A stretch of DNA of 20,890 bases. It comes from CAXSEA01 sp964235675. GTDB taxonomy: Bacteria; Armatimonadota; Armatimonadia; Armatimonadales; Capsulimonadaceae. Location of the stretch: NCBI GenBank assembly GCA_964235675.1, contig CAXSEA010000040.1:1-20890 (forward strand), given 5' to 3'. The notes under the pieces are model-generated. The model saw only the letters and a list, made by a program, of their open reading frames with translations. It was not told where the DNA came from and made no database searches. Positions within the stretch are counted from its first letter, which is position 1. Each line of letters starts with the position of its first letter. Shown one piece after another: positions 13,593-20,466 of this stretch. The position numbers were made by a program, and so were the translations under genes.

Positions 13593-14843
13593 TTAGCTCG
13601 CCGCCATCGCTTTATTGATCGCGTCCACCATCGGCTTTTCGCCGGCATCGCTGTCCGCGAACCCCCGGTAGACAATCACGCCGTCCTTGCCGATCACGCA
13701 CTGAGTCGGAATGCCGCTCACCGCGTACTGGGTCGTGGCGATGCTTTTCGCGGTGTCCTCGCCGGCGGCGTCAAACAGCCAGGACATAGTCCAATCCTTG
13801 TGCTGCGGGATCCAAGAATCAAAGCGCGCTTTGCTGTCCCAGGTGCAAACCGGCATAAACACGACGCCTTGAGGCTGGTACCGCGCGGCGAGCTTGTCGG
13901 TGCTGGGCAGCGTTTTCAGGCAGGGAGGGCACCAGGTGGCCCAAAAGTCGATCACAACCACTTTGCCTTTGTAGTCGGAGAGGTGAACAGCGGTGCCGTC
14001 GGGGCGCTGAACGCTGAAGTCGGACGCAACGGTTCCGGGCGCGGCGGCGGCGTGATAGGGCTGCATTCCGGCCGTCGGCGTATAGCCGAACCGGATGCCG
14101 GCCTGCTTTTCGGGGAGGAGCTGCATTTGCGTGAAGGCAATTTTCTCGTCAAGCTGAGGGGTTCCCGTGTCGTCTTTGTAGCTCACGAGCGCGACCAGCG
14201 CGCCGGTAGCCGAATCGACAACCGTGTCGTATATGTTGGTATGCCTGGCGCCTTGCAGTTTCTGCGCGACATCCGTGCACGGGTGGCCGTCTAGCTGGAC
14301 CGTGGAAACGGAGTAGGTCAAAATGCGCTTGATACCGGGCGGAACTTTATCGTTGCCGATGTCGAAGTCCGCCGGGAGCAGAGCGTCGGCGATGTTCTGA
14401 GCAACCACGCCGGGATGCCCTACGACGTCGTAGACAAAATAGCTTGCTTCGGTGCTGTCGGAATCAATGCCGCTCTTCGCAACAGGAGCCTGAATATACT
14501 GGGACTTGCCGGGATCGACGACAGAGTACGTGTTTCCATCGGACTTCAGCAGCGCTGCCTGGATTTCCGGCGGAGCCGCTCTAGGCGTGGTTACGCTAAT
14601 CTCGCCGACATTTGGCTTTGCCAAAATTCCGGTGACTTTGTAGCTAACGGTTTTGCCGCTAGCGCCGACCTGGGTGTATGTCGCGGCAAACGAAATTTCT
14701 GCGGCGGCGTTGATTTTCGCGGCGGAGACGCGAAGGATGGCGCTCGGCGACTGAGACGCCGCGTCGGCGTGGGCCGCGCCGCTTGCGGCGACGCCGGTAA
14801 TTGGCGCGCCGAGAACGATGGCGCATAGCAGTGTTAATTTCAT
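13593..14843 (-). CDS. Exported LolA-like/TlpA thioredoxin fusion
   Basis: 416 residues. A short signal peptide (about 1-27, cleavage near AHA) precedes a domain of about 30-245 that resembles the LolA-like/DUF2092 fold, including LDGHPCTDVAQKL and IYDTVVDSATGALVALVSY. A TlpA/ResA-type thioredoxin domain follows (about 265-415): VVVIDFWATWCPPCLKTLPS carries the redox pair C305/C308 and SGIPTQCVI carries the cis-proline. Extra cysteines are C189, C333 and C382. TlpA-like proteins reduce disulfides outside the cytoplasmic membrane, for example in cytochrome c maturation; the target here is unknown. The start is ATG at 14843 after a leader with a strong hairpin. It is first in the run of genes leading into ribD. 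Confidence 0.82.
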   Translation of the reverse strand: MKLTLLCAIVLGAPITGVAASGAAHADAASQSPSAILRVSAAKINAAAEISFAATYTQVGASGKTVSYKVTGILAKPNVGEISVTTPRAAPPEIQAALLKSDGNTYSVVDPGKSQYIQAPVAKSGIDSDSTEASYFVYDVVGHPGVVAQNIADALLPADFDIGNDKVPPGIKRILTYSVSTVQLDGHPCTDVAQKLQGARHTNIYDTVVDSATGALVALVSYKDDTGTPQLDEKIAFTQMQLLPEKQAGIRFGYTPTAGMQPYHAAAAPGTVASDFSVQRPDGTAVHLSDYKGKVVVIDFWATWCPPCLKTLPSTDKLAARYQPQGVVFMPVCTWDSKARFDSWIPQHKDWTMSWLFDAAGEDTAKSIATTQYAVSGIPTQCVIGKDGVIVYRGFADSDAGEKPMVDAINKAMAAS

Positions 14844-14873
14844 GGATGTCGCGGGATTCCTGTGGAGCGATTT

Positions 14874-14901
14874 GGCGGCCGGTCGGTTAGAATCGGCCGC
14901 C
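14874..14901 (-). repeat. 5' hairpin of the TlpA-gene leader
   Basis: GGCGGCCG and CGGCCGCC form a perfect 8-bp GC stem (14874-14881 with 14894-14901) and a 12-base loop. Given the -10 box at 14912-14917 on the minus strand, the transcript would begin almost at the base of the stem, a layout that can protect an mRNA 5' end. Confidence 0.45.
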
Positions 14902-14911
14902 GCATTTAAGG

Positions 14912-14942
14912 ATTATATACCTGACGCTTTCGCCGGGCGCAA
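14912..14942 (-). promoter_or_regulatory. Promoter of the TlpA-like/rib gene run
   Basis: On the minus strand TTGCGC (14942-14937) is followed by TATATAAT; the TATAAT is at 14917-14912 (19-base spacer; 17 bases to the overlapping TATATA). The predicted start is near 14905. Confidence 0.45.
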
Positions 14943-14965
14943 AGTGTCGTGCAAAGATGCGTCAT

Positions 14966-14994
14966 TTGACAGGTTTTTAGAGCACGGGTATACT
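14966..14994 (+). promoter_or_regulatory. Promoter of tRNA-Met
   Basis: Perfect TTGACA at 14966-14971, a 17-base spacer and TATACT at 14989-14994. The predicted start is near 15001, about 23 bases before the mature tRNA. Confidence 0.8.
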
Positions 14995-15023
14995 GGTTCG
15001 CGGCGCTGGCCGGACATCGACGC

Positions 15024-15100
15024 GGCGGGATAGCTCAGCTGGTTAGAGCGACGGATTCATAACCCGTAGGTCGGGGGTTCAAGTCCCCCTCCCGCTACCA
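15024..15100 (+). tRNA. tRNA-Met (anticodon CAT)
   Basis: 77 bases including an encoded CCA. The acceptor GGCGGGA pairs with TCCCGCT (G1-U72 wobble). The D arm is GCTC/GAGC, the T arm is GGGGG-TTCAAGT-CCCCC, and the anticodon loop TTCATAA has CAT at 15058-15060. The anticodon stem has an A31-C39 mismatch in its last pair. A paired G1 and the overall sequence argue against initiator tRNA, which has a C1-A72 mismatch. An Ile2 tRNA, which also has a CAT gene anticodon modified to read AUA, cannot be fully excluded, but elongator Met fits better. Confidence 0.93.
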
Positions 15101-15167
15101 TTTCCTAGTCTAATCTCCCCTCTTTCTTACTTATCCTATACGCGGTAGCCGAATTCTACTGACTGCC

Positions 15168-15659
15168 ATGATTCGTGCCTGCACCGCCCAAGACTTCGAT
15201 CAGATTCTCTCCGTGGTGAACGACGGGGCGCAGGCCTACCAAGGAGTGATCCCGGCGGATTGCTGGGCGGAGCCTTACATGAGCGGCGAGGAGCTGCTCC
15301 ACGAAACAGCGGCGGGAGTCGAATTCTGGGGCTATCAGCAGAACGGCTTGCTCGTCGGTGTGATGGGACTCCAAAACGTTAAAGATGTCAGTCTCATTCG
15401 GCACGCGTACGTCCGAACTCTCGAGCGGAGAAGTGGAATCGGCGCGCAGCTTCTCTCTTATCTCAGAGTATTAACAGATCGTCCGATTCTTGTCGGTACC
15501 TGGGCCGACGCCACCTGGGCTATCCACTTTTACCAAAAGTATGGGTTTGAGGTCGTATCCCACGATGAGAAGGAGAGATTGCTCCATACCTACTGGACGG
15601 TTTCGGAACGACAAATAGAAACGTCACTGGTACTGCGAAGCGAGACCAAAAACTCTTAA
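15168..15659 (+). CDS. GNAT-family N-acetyltransferase
   Basis: 163 residues. It begins MIRACTAQDFDQILSVVNDGA, a usual GNAT opening. The acetyl-CoA loop is RRSGIGAQLLSYL at about 87-99 (R-x-x-G-x-G/A) and the C-terminal motif is AIHFYQKYGFEVV at about 122-134. It transfers an acetyl group from acetyl-CoA to an amine; the substrate cannot be read from the sequence. The ATG at 15168 has no visible Shine-Dalgarno. It stands alone between the tRNA and the chromate-transporter pair. Confidence 0.88.
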   Translation: MIRACTAQDFDQILSVVNDGAQAYQGVIPADCWAEPYMSGEELLHETAAGVEFWGYQQNGLLVGVMGLQNVKDVSLIRHAYVRTLERRSGIGAQLLSYLRVLTDRPILVGTWADATWAIHFYQKYGFEVVSHDEKERLLHTYWTVSERQIETSLVLRSETKNS

Positions 15660-15777
15660 GCCGTTCGAACGACCCCTTGACATTTGACTTGTTTCTATAT
15701 GGCCGACAATGCAGGTTCAGCAATTTGTCGAAGCTAATTCCGTAGTTTTCACCGCTTCCGATTGATAGTGGCAGCTT

Positions 15778-16455
15778 ATGATCTCCGAGATCGGTCCGTC
15801 GCAACGGCAAGCACCTGTGTCCGCCGGTCACATATTCCGGGCGTGGCTCGCAATCGGCCTTCAATCGTTCGGCGGTGGCCTTTCCACTCTTACTTTGATC
15901 CAGCGCGCGTTTGTCCAGCAGCGCGGCTGGCTCACCGAAGAGCAGTTTGTTCGCTTTAATGCAATCAGCCAAATCGCCCCCGGCATCAACATCCTCAGCA
16001 TCGCCATTCAAATCGGCGACGAGCTCGGCGGAGCGAAGGGAATCGCGGCGAGCGTGCTCGGCTTGCTTCTGCCCAGCGTGACAATCACCGTCGTGATGAC
16101 CGCCGGTTACGCGGTCGTACAAAGGCTGCCGCTCGTGCAAGCCGCTTTTCGTGGGATTATTCCAGCCACCATCGGACTCGGCGCGCTCACGGTCTGGTCG
16201 ATGCTGCGCGCGCTCCTGCTCGAAAGCGCTGTAGTTGGAGGGAAGCCGGAATCTTCCGCAGCCGCTCTGATAGTCGCATCGAGCGCTGTCCTCATCGCGC
16301 TGCACGCTCCAGTAGTGGCGGTGCTGATCGCGGGCGGGGCAGTCATGGCAGTGGTCCGGTGGGTTCCCAGGCGCGGCGCGGGCTTATCAAGCCCGCCTTC
16401 CGCCGACGCCGTGGAAACGATGGCGCAGGCGACTCCAGCGGCCGAGGAGCGTTAG
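15778..16455 (+). CDS. Chromate transporter family protein, first half (short-chain CHR)
   Basis: 225 residues with about five or six membrane segments. The CHR family signature is clear: WLAIGLQSFGGGLSTLTLI, then GWLTEEQFVRFNAISQIAPGIN at about 50-72. Full-length ChrA has two such halves in one chain; here the second half is a separate gene 8 bases downstream. Family members export or import chromate, and some move other anions. The C-terminal 35 residues (about 190-225) are Ala/Pro-rich and hydrophilic. The ATG at 15778 has no obvious Shine-Dalgarno. TTGACA at 15677-15682 lies upstream, but no good -10 matches it. Confidence 0.88.
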   Translation: MISEIGPSQRQAPVSAGHIFRAWLAIGLQSFGGGLSTLTLIQRAFVQQRGWLTEEQFVRFNAISQIAPGINILSIAIQIGDELGGAKGIAASVLGLLLPSVTITVVMTAGYAVVQRLPLVQAAFRGIIPATIGLGALTVWSMLRALLLESAVVGGKPESSAAALIVASSAVLIALHAPVVAVLIAGGAVMAVVRWVPRRGAGLSSPPSADAVETMAQATPAAEER

Positions 16456-16463
16456 AAAATCCA

Positions 16464-16994
16464 ATGACGACATCGCCCCACGTACAGTCGCCCCTGATCT
16501 ATTTCGCTCTTCTCCTAAAAGCCTCGCTGGTATCGAGCGGCGGAACAGGCAATCTTCCATCTGTCCGCGCCGATTTTACCGCCCGCCATTGGGCCACCGA
16601 GCAGGAAGTCGTGCATGCCCTCACCATCGGCCAGATCTCCCCCGGCCCGACCGGCTTGTGGGTGGTGAGCTTCGGCTATCTGACGGGCGGCCTGCTCGGC
16701 TCTTTGCTCGCCACCGCAGCCATTATGCTGCCGCCGCTCCTGGTGCTGCTCGTCAAGCGGCTGCACGCCCGCTACGGCGAAGCCGCCGCCGTGCAGGGCT
16801 TCGTCCATGGCATCGGCCTCGCGGCGGTCGGCACGTTCGGCTGCGTCTTAACTCAGTTGCTGCTCAGAACCGGCGTGAATGGCTTCACTCTCTCCGTCAT
16901 GCTCGCCGCCTGCGCACTCGGCACCGCGCGACGCCTCCCCAGCATCGCGATTCTTGCCACGGCGGCGGCTGCGGGCATCCTCGCGCGATTCTAA
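16464..16994 (+). CDS. Chromate transporter family protein, second half (short-chain CHR)
   Basis: 176 residues. It repeats the CHR motif in diverged form: LLKASLVSSGGTGNLPSVRADF, then HALTIGQISPGPTGLWVVSFGYLTGG, with about five membrane segments. It begins 8 bases after the first CHR gene and probably forms a heteromer with it, inserted in the opposite orientation, as known for paired short-chain CHR proteins. The ATG at 16464 is chosen; the open frame extends to 16359 inside the first gene, but the family start fits here. Its TAA (16992-16994) overlaps the TAG of the convergent apgM in the shared bases CTAA. Confidence 0.87.
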   Translation: MTTSPHVQSPLIYFALLLKASLVSSGGTGNLPSVRADFTARHWATEQEVVHALTIGQISPGPTGLWVVSFGYLTGGLLGSLLATAAIMLPPLLVLLVKRLHARYGEAAAVQGFVHGIGLAAVGTFGCVLTQLLLRTGVNGFTLSVMLAACALGTARRLPSIAILATAAAAGILARF

Positions 16995-18178
16995 CCCGCG
17001 AACAGCTGCCGAATCAGCTCCGTGCCGTCGTCGATATGCGTCTTCGCGTCTTCCAGGGCGCGCTCGTCGAAGGGCACATTGTTCGGGTGCGGCTGCGTGG
17101 AATCGTAAAGCAAAAACGGCACCGGCCCGGCTTCATGCGTGCGCAGGCTGATCGGCGTCTTATGGTCTGGAGCGATGGCTAACCGCAGATCGTCGATCTT
17201 CTGCATTCCCTCCACAATCGGCCCGACGACTTTGGCGTCGATATCTTGGATAGATTGAATCTTGTAGTCGATGTTTCCGGCGTGGCCGGACTCGTCCGGC
17301 GACTCGATATGCACATAGACAAAGTCCATGCCGCCCCGAAGGGCATCCAGCGCGTATTGAGCTTTGCCCTGATAGTTCGTATCGATCCATCCCGTCGCGC
17401 CGGGCACGTCGATAATGTTCATGCCGACCGCGCGTCCGAGGCCGCGCACGACATCCACTGCCGTAATCACCGCGCCCTGCTTGCCGAACGTGCGGAAAAA
17501 GCCCGGCATGTTGGGAGCATACCCCTGCCCCCAAAGCCAGATCATGCTCGCGGGGAGCTTGCCCTCGTCCTCGCGACGCCGGTTGATGGGGTGGTTTTGC
17601 AGCAGCTCCAGCGAATCGAACGTCAGCTGGCGCAGCTTTGCCTCGCCGCTGCCCTTCGGCAAGTATTCCTCGATCTCCTTGCCGATAATATCGTGCGGCG
17701 CGACCGTCTCCACATCCACCTCGCCGCCGCGCCAGGCCATAATATGGCGGTACTGCACGCCCTGGTAAAACTTGATGATGCCCCCGCCCAGCTTCGCGTC
17801 CAGCATCTCAATCAGCGGCCTGGCTTCCTCAGTCGAGATATGCCCGCTGGAATTGTCGATCAGCGTGACGCCGTCGCTGGTCACCAGCGAGCAGCGGTAC
17901 GCCGCGTCCCTCTCGCCCAGCGGAATGCCCATCGCCACAGCTTCAATCGGCCCGCGCCCGGTATAGAACTTGCGGGGGCTAAAGCCCATCAGCGTCATGT
18001 TCGCCGCATCGGAGCCGGGGTACATCCCCTCGGGCACGGTCAGAACGGAGCCCACCAGCGATGTTCTCGCCAGCTTGTCCCAGTTCGGCGTCTTTGCCGC
18101 TTCCCAGGGAGTTTTGCCATTCAGCTCGCTCAAAGGCAGATCGGCCATGCCGTCGGGCACAATAAAAACGTATTTCAT
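16991..18178 (-). CDS. apgM: Archaeal-type cofactor-independent phosphoglycerate mutase
   Basis: 395 residues, typical for ApgM. It interconverts 2- and 3-phosphoglycerate in glycolysis and gluconeogenesis, as an alkaline-phosphatase-superfamily enzyme using two metal ions. Metal and nucleophile residues are visible: D9 in VPDGMAD, S56 in YPGSDAANM, GRGPIEAVAMGI, HISTEEARPLI, HIESPDESGHAG, and APDHKTPISLRTHEAGPVPF. This is distinct from bacterial GpmI in length and motifs, and is mainly archaeal but found in scattered bacteria. The ATG at 18178 has no Shine-Dalgarno. It is divergent from the gene at 18206. Confidence 0.93.
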   Translation of the reverse strand: MKYVFIVPDGMADLPLSELNGKTPWEAAKTPNWDKLARTSLVGSVLTVPEGMYPGSDAANMTLMGFSPRKFYTGRGPIEAVAMGIPLGERDAAYRCSLVTSDGVTLIDNSSGHISTEEARPLIEMLDAKLGGGIIKFYQGVQYRHIMAWRGGEVDVETVAPHDIIGKEIEEYLPKGSGEAKLRQLTFDSLELLQNHPINRRREDEGKLPASMIWLWGQGYAPNMPGFFRTFGKQGAVITAVDVVRGLGRAVGMNIIDVPGATGWIDTNYQGKAQYALDALRGGMDFVYVHIESPDESGHAGNIDYKIQSIQDIDAKVVGPIVEGMQKIDDLRLAIAPDHKTPISLRTHEAGPVPFLLYDSTQPHPNNVPFDERALEDAKTHIDDGTELIRQLFAG

Positions 18179-18205
18179 AATTTTGTGAGTGTGGAGCAGA
18201 CTAGC

Positions 18206-18766
18206 GTGACGTCCGAGTCAACAAAAACCGAAACAAGCACCGATTACGCGCGGTACGAAAGCCGGATGGAGCATGAAGACATGCTGATCTCGCAGCGCGT
18301 CAGCTGGCTGGTCTCCTCGCAAGCCTTTCTGCTGTCGCCCTATGTCCTGCTCCGCAGCTACCCCGAAAGCCCGGTGATCGCTTATGTAATCGTTGCTATC
18401 GGACTCGTCAGCGCTCTCCTGACTTATATCAGTGTGGCGGCGGGAATCCACGCCATGCTTCGCCTTAAAATCGCCTACGACCAGTACATGCGGAACCGCG
18501 AGCCGATGCAGTCGTTCAAGCCGTCGGTTGATTTGAGCAGCAGAGACACCCGCCATGGCTTGATCGCCCCGCGCGGCCTGATCTATAGCTTTCTCATCGC
18601 CTGGTCCACGCTGCTTGTAGTCACTCTCAAATCGCACCACACCATTATCACGCTGACATGGACCGCCACCGCGCTTTGGGGAGTCGCCCTCGGCACAATC
18701 GTATCGCTCGGTGCCTACGCCATCGACCGGTACGCTATCCACAGAATACTCGCCGAAGCAAGCTAA
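18206..18766 (+). CDS. Small membrane protein of unknown family
   Basis: 186 residues. A hydrophilic, Thr/Ser/Glu-rich head (1-30) is followed by about four membrane segments in two pairs (about 35-50, 60-85, 128-145 and 152-172). Conserved-looking features are ARYESRMEHEDMLISQRVSWLVSSQAFLL near the start and GLIAPRGLIYSFLIAW. It resembles two-pair membrane proteins with SLATT-like topology, but I cannot place it. The start is GTG at 18206, with GTGGAG nine bases upstream at 18191-18196; the frame is open further upstream only because it runs antisense through apgM. It ends 18 bases from the convergent purC. Confidence 0.7.
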   Translation: MTSESTKTETSTDYARYESRMEHEDMLISQRVSWLVSSQAFLLSPYVLLRSYPESPVIAYVIVAIGLVSALLTYISVAAGIHAMLRLKIAYDQYMRNREPMQSFKPSVDLSSRDTRHGLIAPRGLIYSFLIAWSTLLVVTLKSHHTIITLTWTATALWGVALGTIVSLGAYAIDRYAIHRILAEAS

Positions 18767-18784
18767 ACGGGAGCGCTTCCCACT

Positions 18785-19717
18785 CTAGCCGGGTAATGTC
18801 TCGCCGGTAATTCGCGCGTAGCAATCGCGATACTTCTCCGCTGTCTTCTCCAAAATCTCCGCCGGCAACTCCGGGCCTGGAGATTCTTTGTTCCAGTCGA
18901 GCGTCTCTAAGTAGTCGCGGACGAACTGCTTATCGAAGCTCGCCTGTGGCTGTCCCGGCTTATACGTGGACGCATCCCAAAAGCGCGACGAATCCGGCGT
19001 CAGCGCCTCGTCGATCCACACAATCTCGCCGTCCAGCAAACCGAACTCGAACTTGGTGTCCGCGATGATAATTCCGCGCTCAATCGCGTACTCCGACGCG
19101 TGGCGATACAATGTCAGCGTTATTTCCTGCAAGCGGCGCGTCAGATCCGTGCCAATCTGCTCCTCCACTTGCTGCACCGAGACATTTTCATCGTGGCCGG
19201 TATGCGCCTTTGTCGCGGGAGTAAAAATCGGCTCCGGCAGCTTGTCGGATTCCCGCAGCCCAACCGGCAAAGTATGACCATGCAGCGTCACCGTGCCGCC
19301 GTGCGCCGGATATTGCTTGTACTCTTTCCAAAGTGACCCGGAAATATAGCCCCGCGCGACACACTCCACCGGCAGCGCGCTCGCCTTCTTCACAACCATG
19401 CTCCGCCCGTCCAGCTGCTCTTTCAGCTCACTCGAAACAGGCGCGCCGTTCACATGGATGGTGTCGATGATATCATCGATATCGACTTCCACCACATGGC
19501 TCGGCACGATCTCCCGCAGCTGCTCGAACCAAAAAGCCGAAAGCTGGGTCAGCACCGTGCCCTTATCGGGGATGCCGGTGGGAAGGATAACGTCAAAGGC
19601 CGAGATGCGGTCCGTGGCGACGATCAGAAGCTGCGAATGCAGGTCGAAGACTTCGCGGACTTTGCCGGAGATATGCTTCTCCAGGCCGGGGATTTCAATG
19701 GATGTTACTACGCTCAC
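18785..19717 (-). CDS. purC: SAICAR synthase (phosphoribosylaminoimidazole-succinocarboxamide synthase)
   Basis: 310 residues. It joins CAIR and aspartate with ATP in purine synthesis. Motifs in order are GKVREVFDLHSQLLIVATDR, ISAFDVIL, VARGYISGSLWKEY, PEPIFTPATKAHTGHDENV, DTKFEFGLLDGEIVWIDE and LTPDSSRFW. The length (about 300) fits the longer yeast-type class rather than the roughly 240-residue B. subtilis form. No ATG is available; GTG at 19717 (SVVTSIEIPGLEK) is the best start, with a TTG at 19738 as an alternative, and neither has a Shine-Dalgarno at the right distance. The region just upstream holds a -10 box (19764-19769) overlapping a terminator hairpin. Confidence 0.95.
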   Translation of the reverse strand: MSVVTSIEIPGLEKHISGKVREVFDLHSQLLIVATDRISAFDVILPTGIPDKGTVLTQLSAFWFEQLREIVPSHVVEVDIDDIIDTIHVNGAPVSSELKEQLDGRSMVVKKASALPVECVARGYISGSLWKEYKQYPAHGGTVTLHGHTLPVGLRESDKLPEPIFTPATKAHTGHDENVSVQQVEEQIGTDLTRRLQEITLTLYRHASEYAIERGIIIADTKFEFGLLDGEIVWIDEALTPDSSRFWDASTYKPGQPQASFDKQFVRDYLETLDWNKESPGPELPAEILEKTAEKYRDCYARITGETLPG

Positions 19718-19723
19718 GTCGGT

Positions 19724-19762
19724 AAAAAAAGCGGCCAAACCTTCACTTCAAAGTTTAGCCGC
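19724..19762 (-). terminator. Terminator of the gtrA-like gene, overlapping the purC leader
   Basis: On the minus strand a 10-bp stem (GCGGCTAAAC with GTTTGGCCGC, one U-G pair) encloses a 12-base loop, followed by seven T (19730-19724). It lies 29 bases after the GtrA-like stop and 7 bases before the purC GTG. Confidence 0.75.
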
Positions 19763-19763
19763 C

Positions 19764-19769
19764 ATTATA
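19764..19769 (-). promoter_or_regulatory. -10 box of purC
   Basis: Perfect TATAAT on the minus strand, with no strong -35. Transcription would start near 19757, inside the 5' arm of the terminator stem, so purC mRNA could not form the whole hairpin. Confidence 0.45.
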
Positions 19770-19791
19770 CACTCGCTTCAGCCAAAATCGA

Positions 19792-20418
19792 TTAGTGCTT
19801 GAACGTCCACAGCCGATTGGCGAAGTAGTTCCACGACACGACGATGCACGTGGCGACCGCCTCCGCGCCGTTCACGAGCAAGCCCGAGTAGGCATGCTTG
19901 TCGCCGGCCAAAATATTGTAAAGCACCCGGCTCAATTCCGCGGAGCTGCCCAGCAGCCCACCGCGCGCGGTAAAGTGCGCGACGATCACAACTACAATCG
20001 ACGTGTTCAGCAAAAAGCCGACCAAATTCACCGCGAAAAATTTAAAGGATTGCTCTTGCGAGGAGTTGCCGCGCGCCGCCTTGAACGTCCAGCGCCGGTT
20101 CCAGTAGAACCCGTTGCAGCAGCTGAGGAGAAATGCCGCAGTTAAAGACGCAAACAGCGGAAGCTTGAGGCCGTACTTGCACAAGTTCAGCACGCAGAAC
20201 ATCACCGCCGTCGAGCTGGCACCGACAATGCAGAACTTGGCGAAATGGCGAAAATCAGGGTTGTTGTACAGGCCGCCCTTATTTTGGCGCGCCGGCGCAG
20301 CACCCCCAGCGACGAATTGAGCCGGTTCGGGGCCGGATTGCTCCGACCCGCGAACCGGCTGATGAATGGCATCCGAGGCGCTGACTGCGCCTTCGGTTTC
20401 CTGAAGAGTGTTAGACAT
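19792..20418 (-). CDS. GtrA-like membrane protein
   Basis: 208 residues. A long hydrophilic N-terminal extension (about 1-60, Ser/Glu/Pro-rich) precedes a GtrA/DPMS-type domain with four membrane segments. The domain starts FRHFAKFCIVGASSTAVMF and carries the family's repeated ends NGFYWNRRWTFK and NYFANRLWTFKH. GtrA proteins help move lipid-linked sugars across the membrane in O-antigen, teichoic-acid or exopolysaccharide synthesis. The extension is longer than in a minimal GtrA of about 120-140 residues. The ATG at 20418 is chosen; a TTG at 20433 is possible. It follows the UDP-glucose dehydrogenase gene by 44 bases, consistent with a polysaccharide operon. Confidence 0.85.
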   Translation of the reverse strand: MSNTLQETEGAVSASDAIHQPVRGSEQSGPEPAQFVAGGAAPARQNKGGLYNNPDFRHFAKFCIVGASSTAVMFCVLNLCKYGLKLPLFASLTAAFLLSCCNGFYWNRRWTFKAARGNSSQEQSFKFFAVNLVGFLLNTSIVVVIVAHFTARGGLLGSSAELSRVLYNILAGDKHAYSGLLVNGAEAVATCIVVSWNYFANRLWTFKH

Positions 20419-20446
20419 ACGCTGCGGCTGCAATTCCGCGACGAAA

Positions 20447-20466
20447 CTTAGCTTAGCTTAGCTTAA
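20447..20466. repeat. CTTAG pentanucleotide tandem repeat
   Basis: Three exact CTTAG units (20447-20461) followed by CTTAA. The last unit covers the stop codon of the dehydrogenase gene (TAA at 20465-20463 on the minus strand). It lies in the 44-bp gap before gtrA. Confidence 0.8.

Noticed and set aside
14818..15033. Small + frame of 71 residues
   Set aside because: It overlaps the TlpA-gene leader, the tRNA promoter and the start of the tRNA.
15520..16305. 261-residue open frame on the minus strand
   Set aside because: It lies opposite the GNAT and CHR genes and its protein is low-complexity with no family features.
17246..18205. Long upstream extension of the + frame of the gene at 18206
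   Set aside because: This part is antisense to apgM, is rich in His and Arg, and has no domain. A GTG with a good Shine-Dalgarno occurs at 18206.
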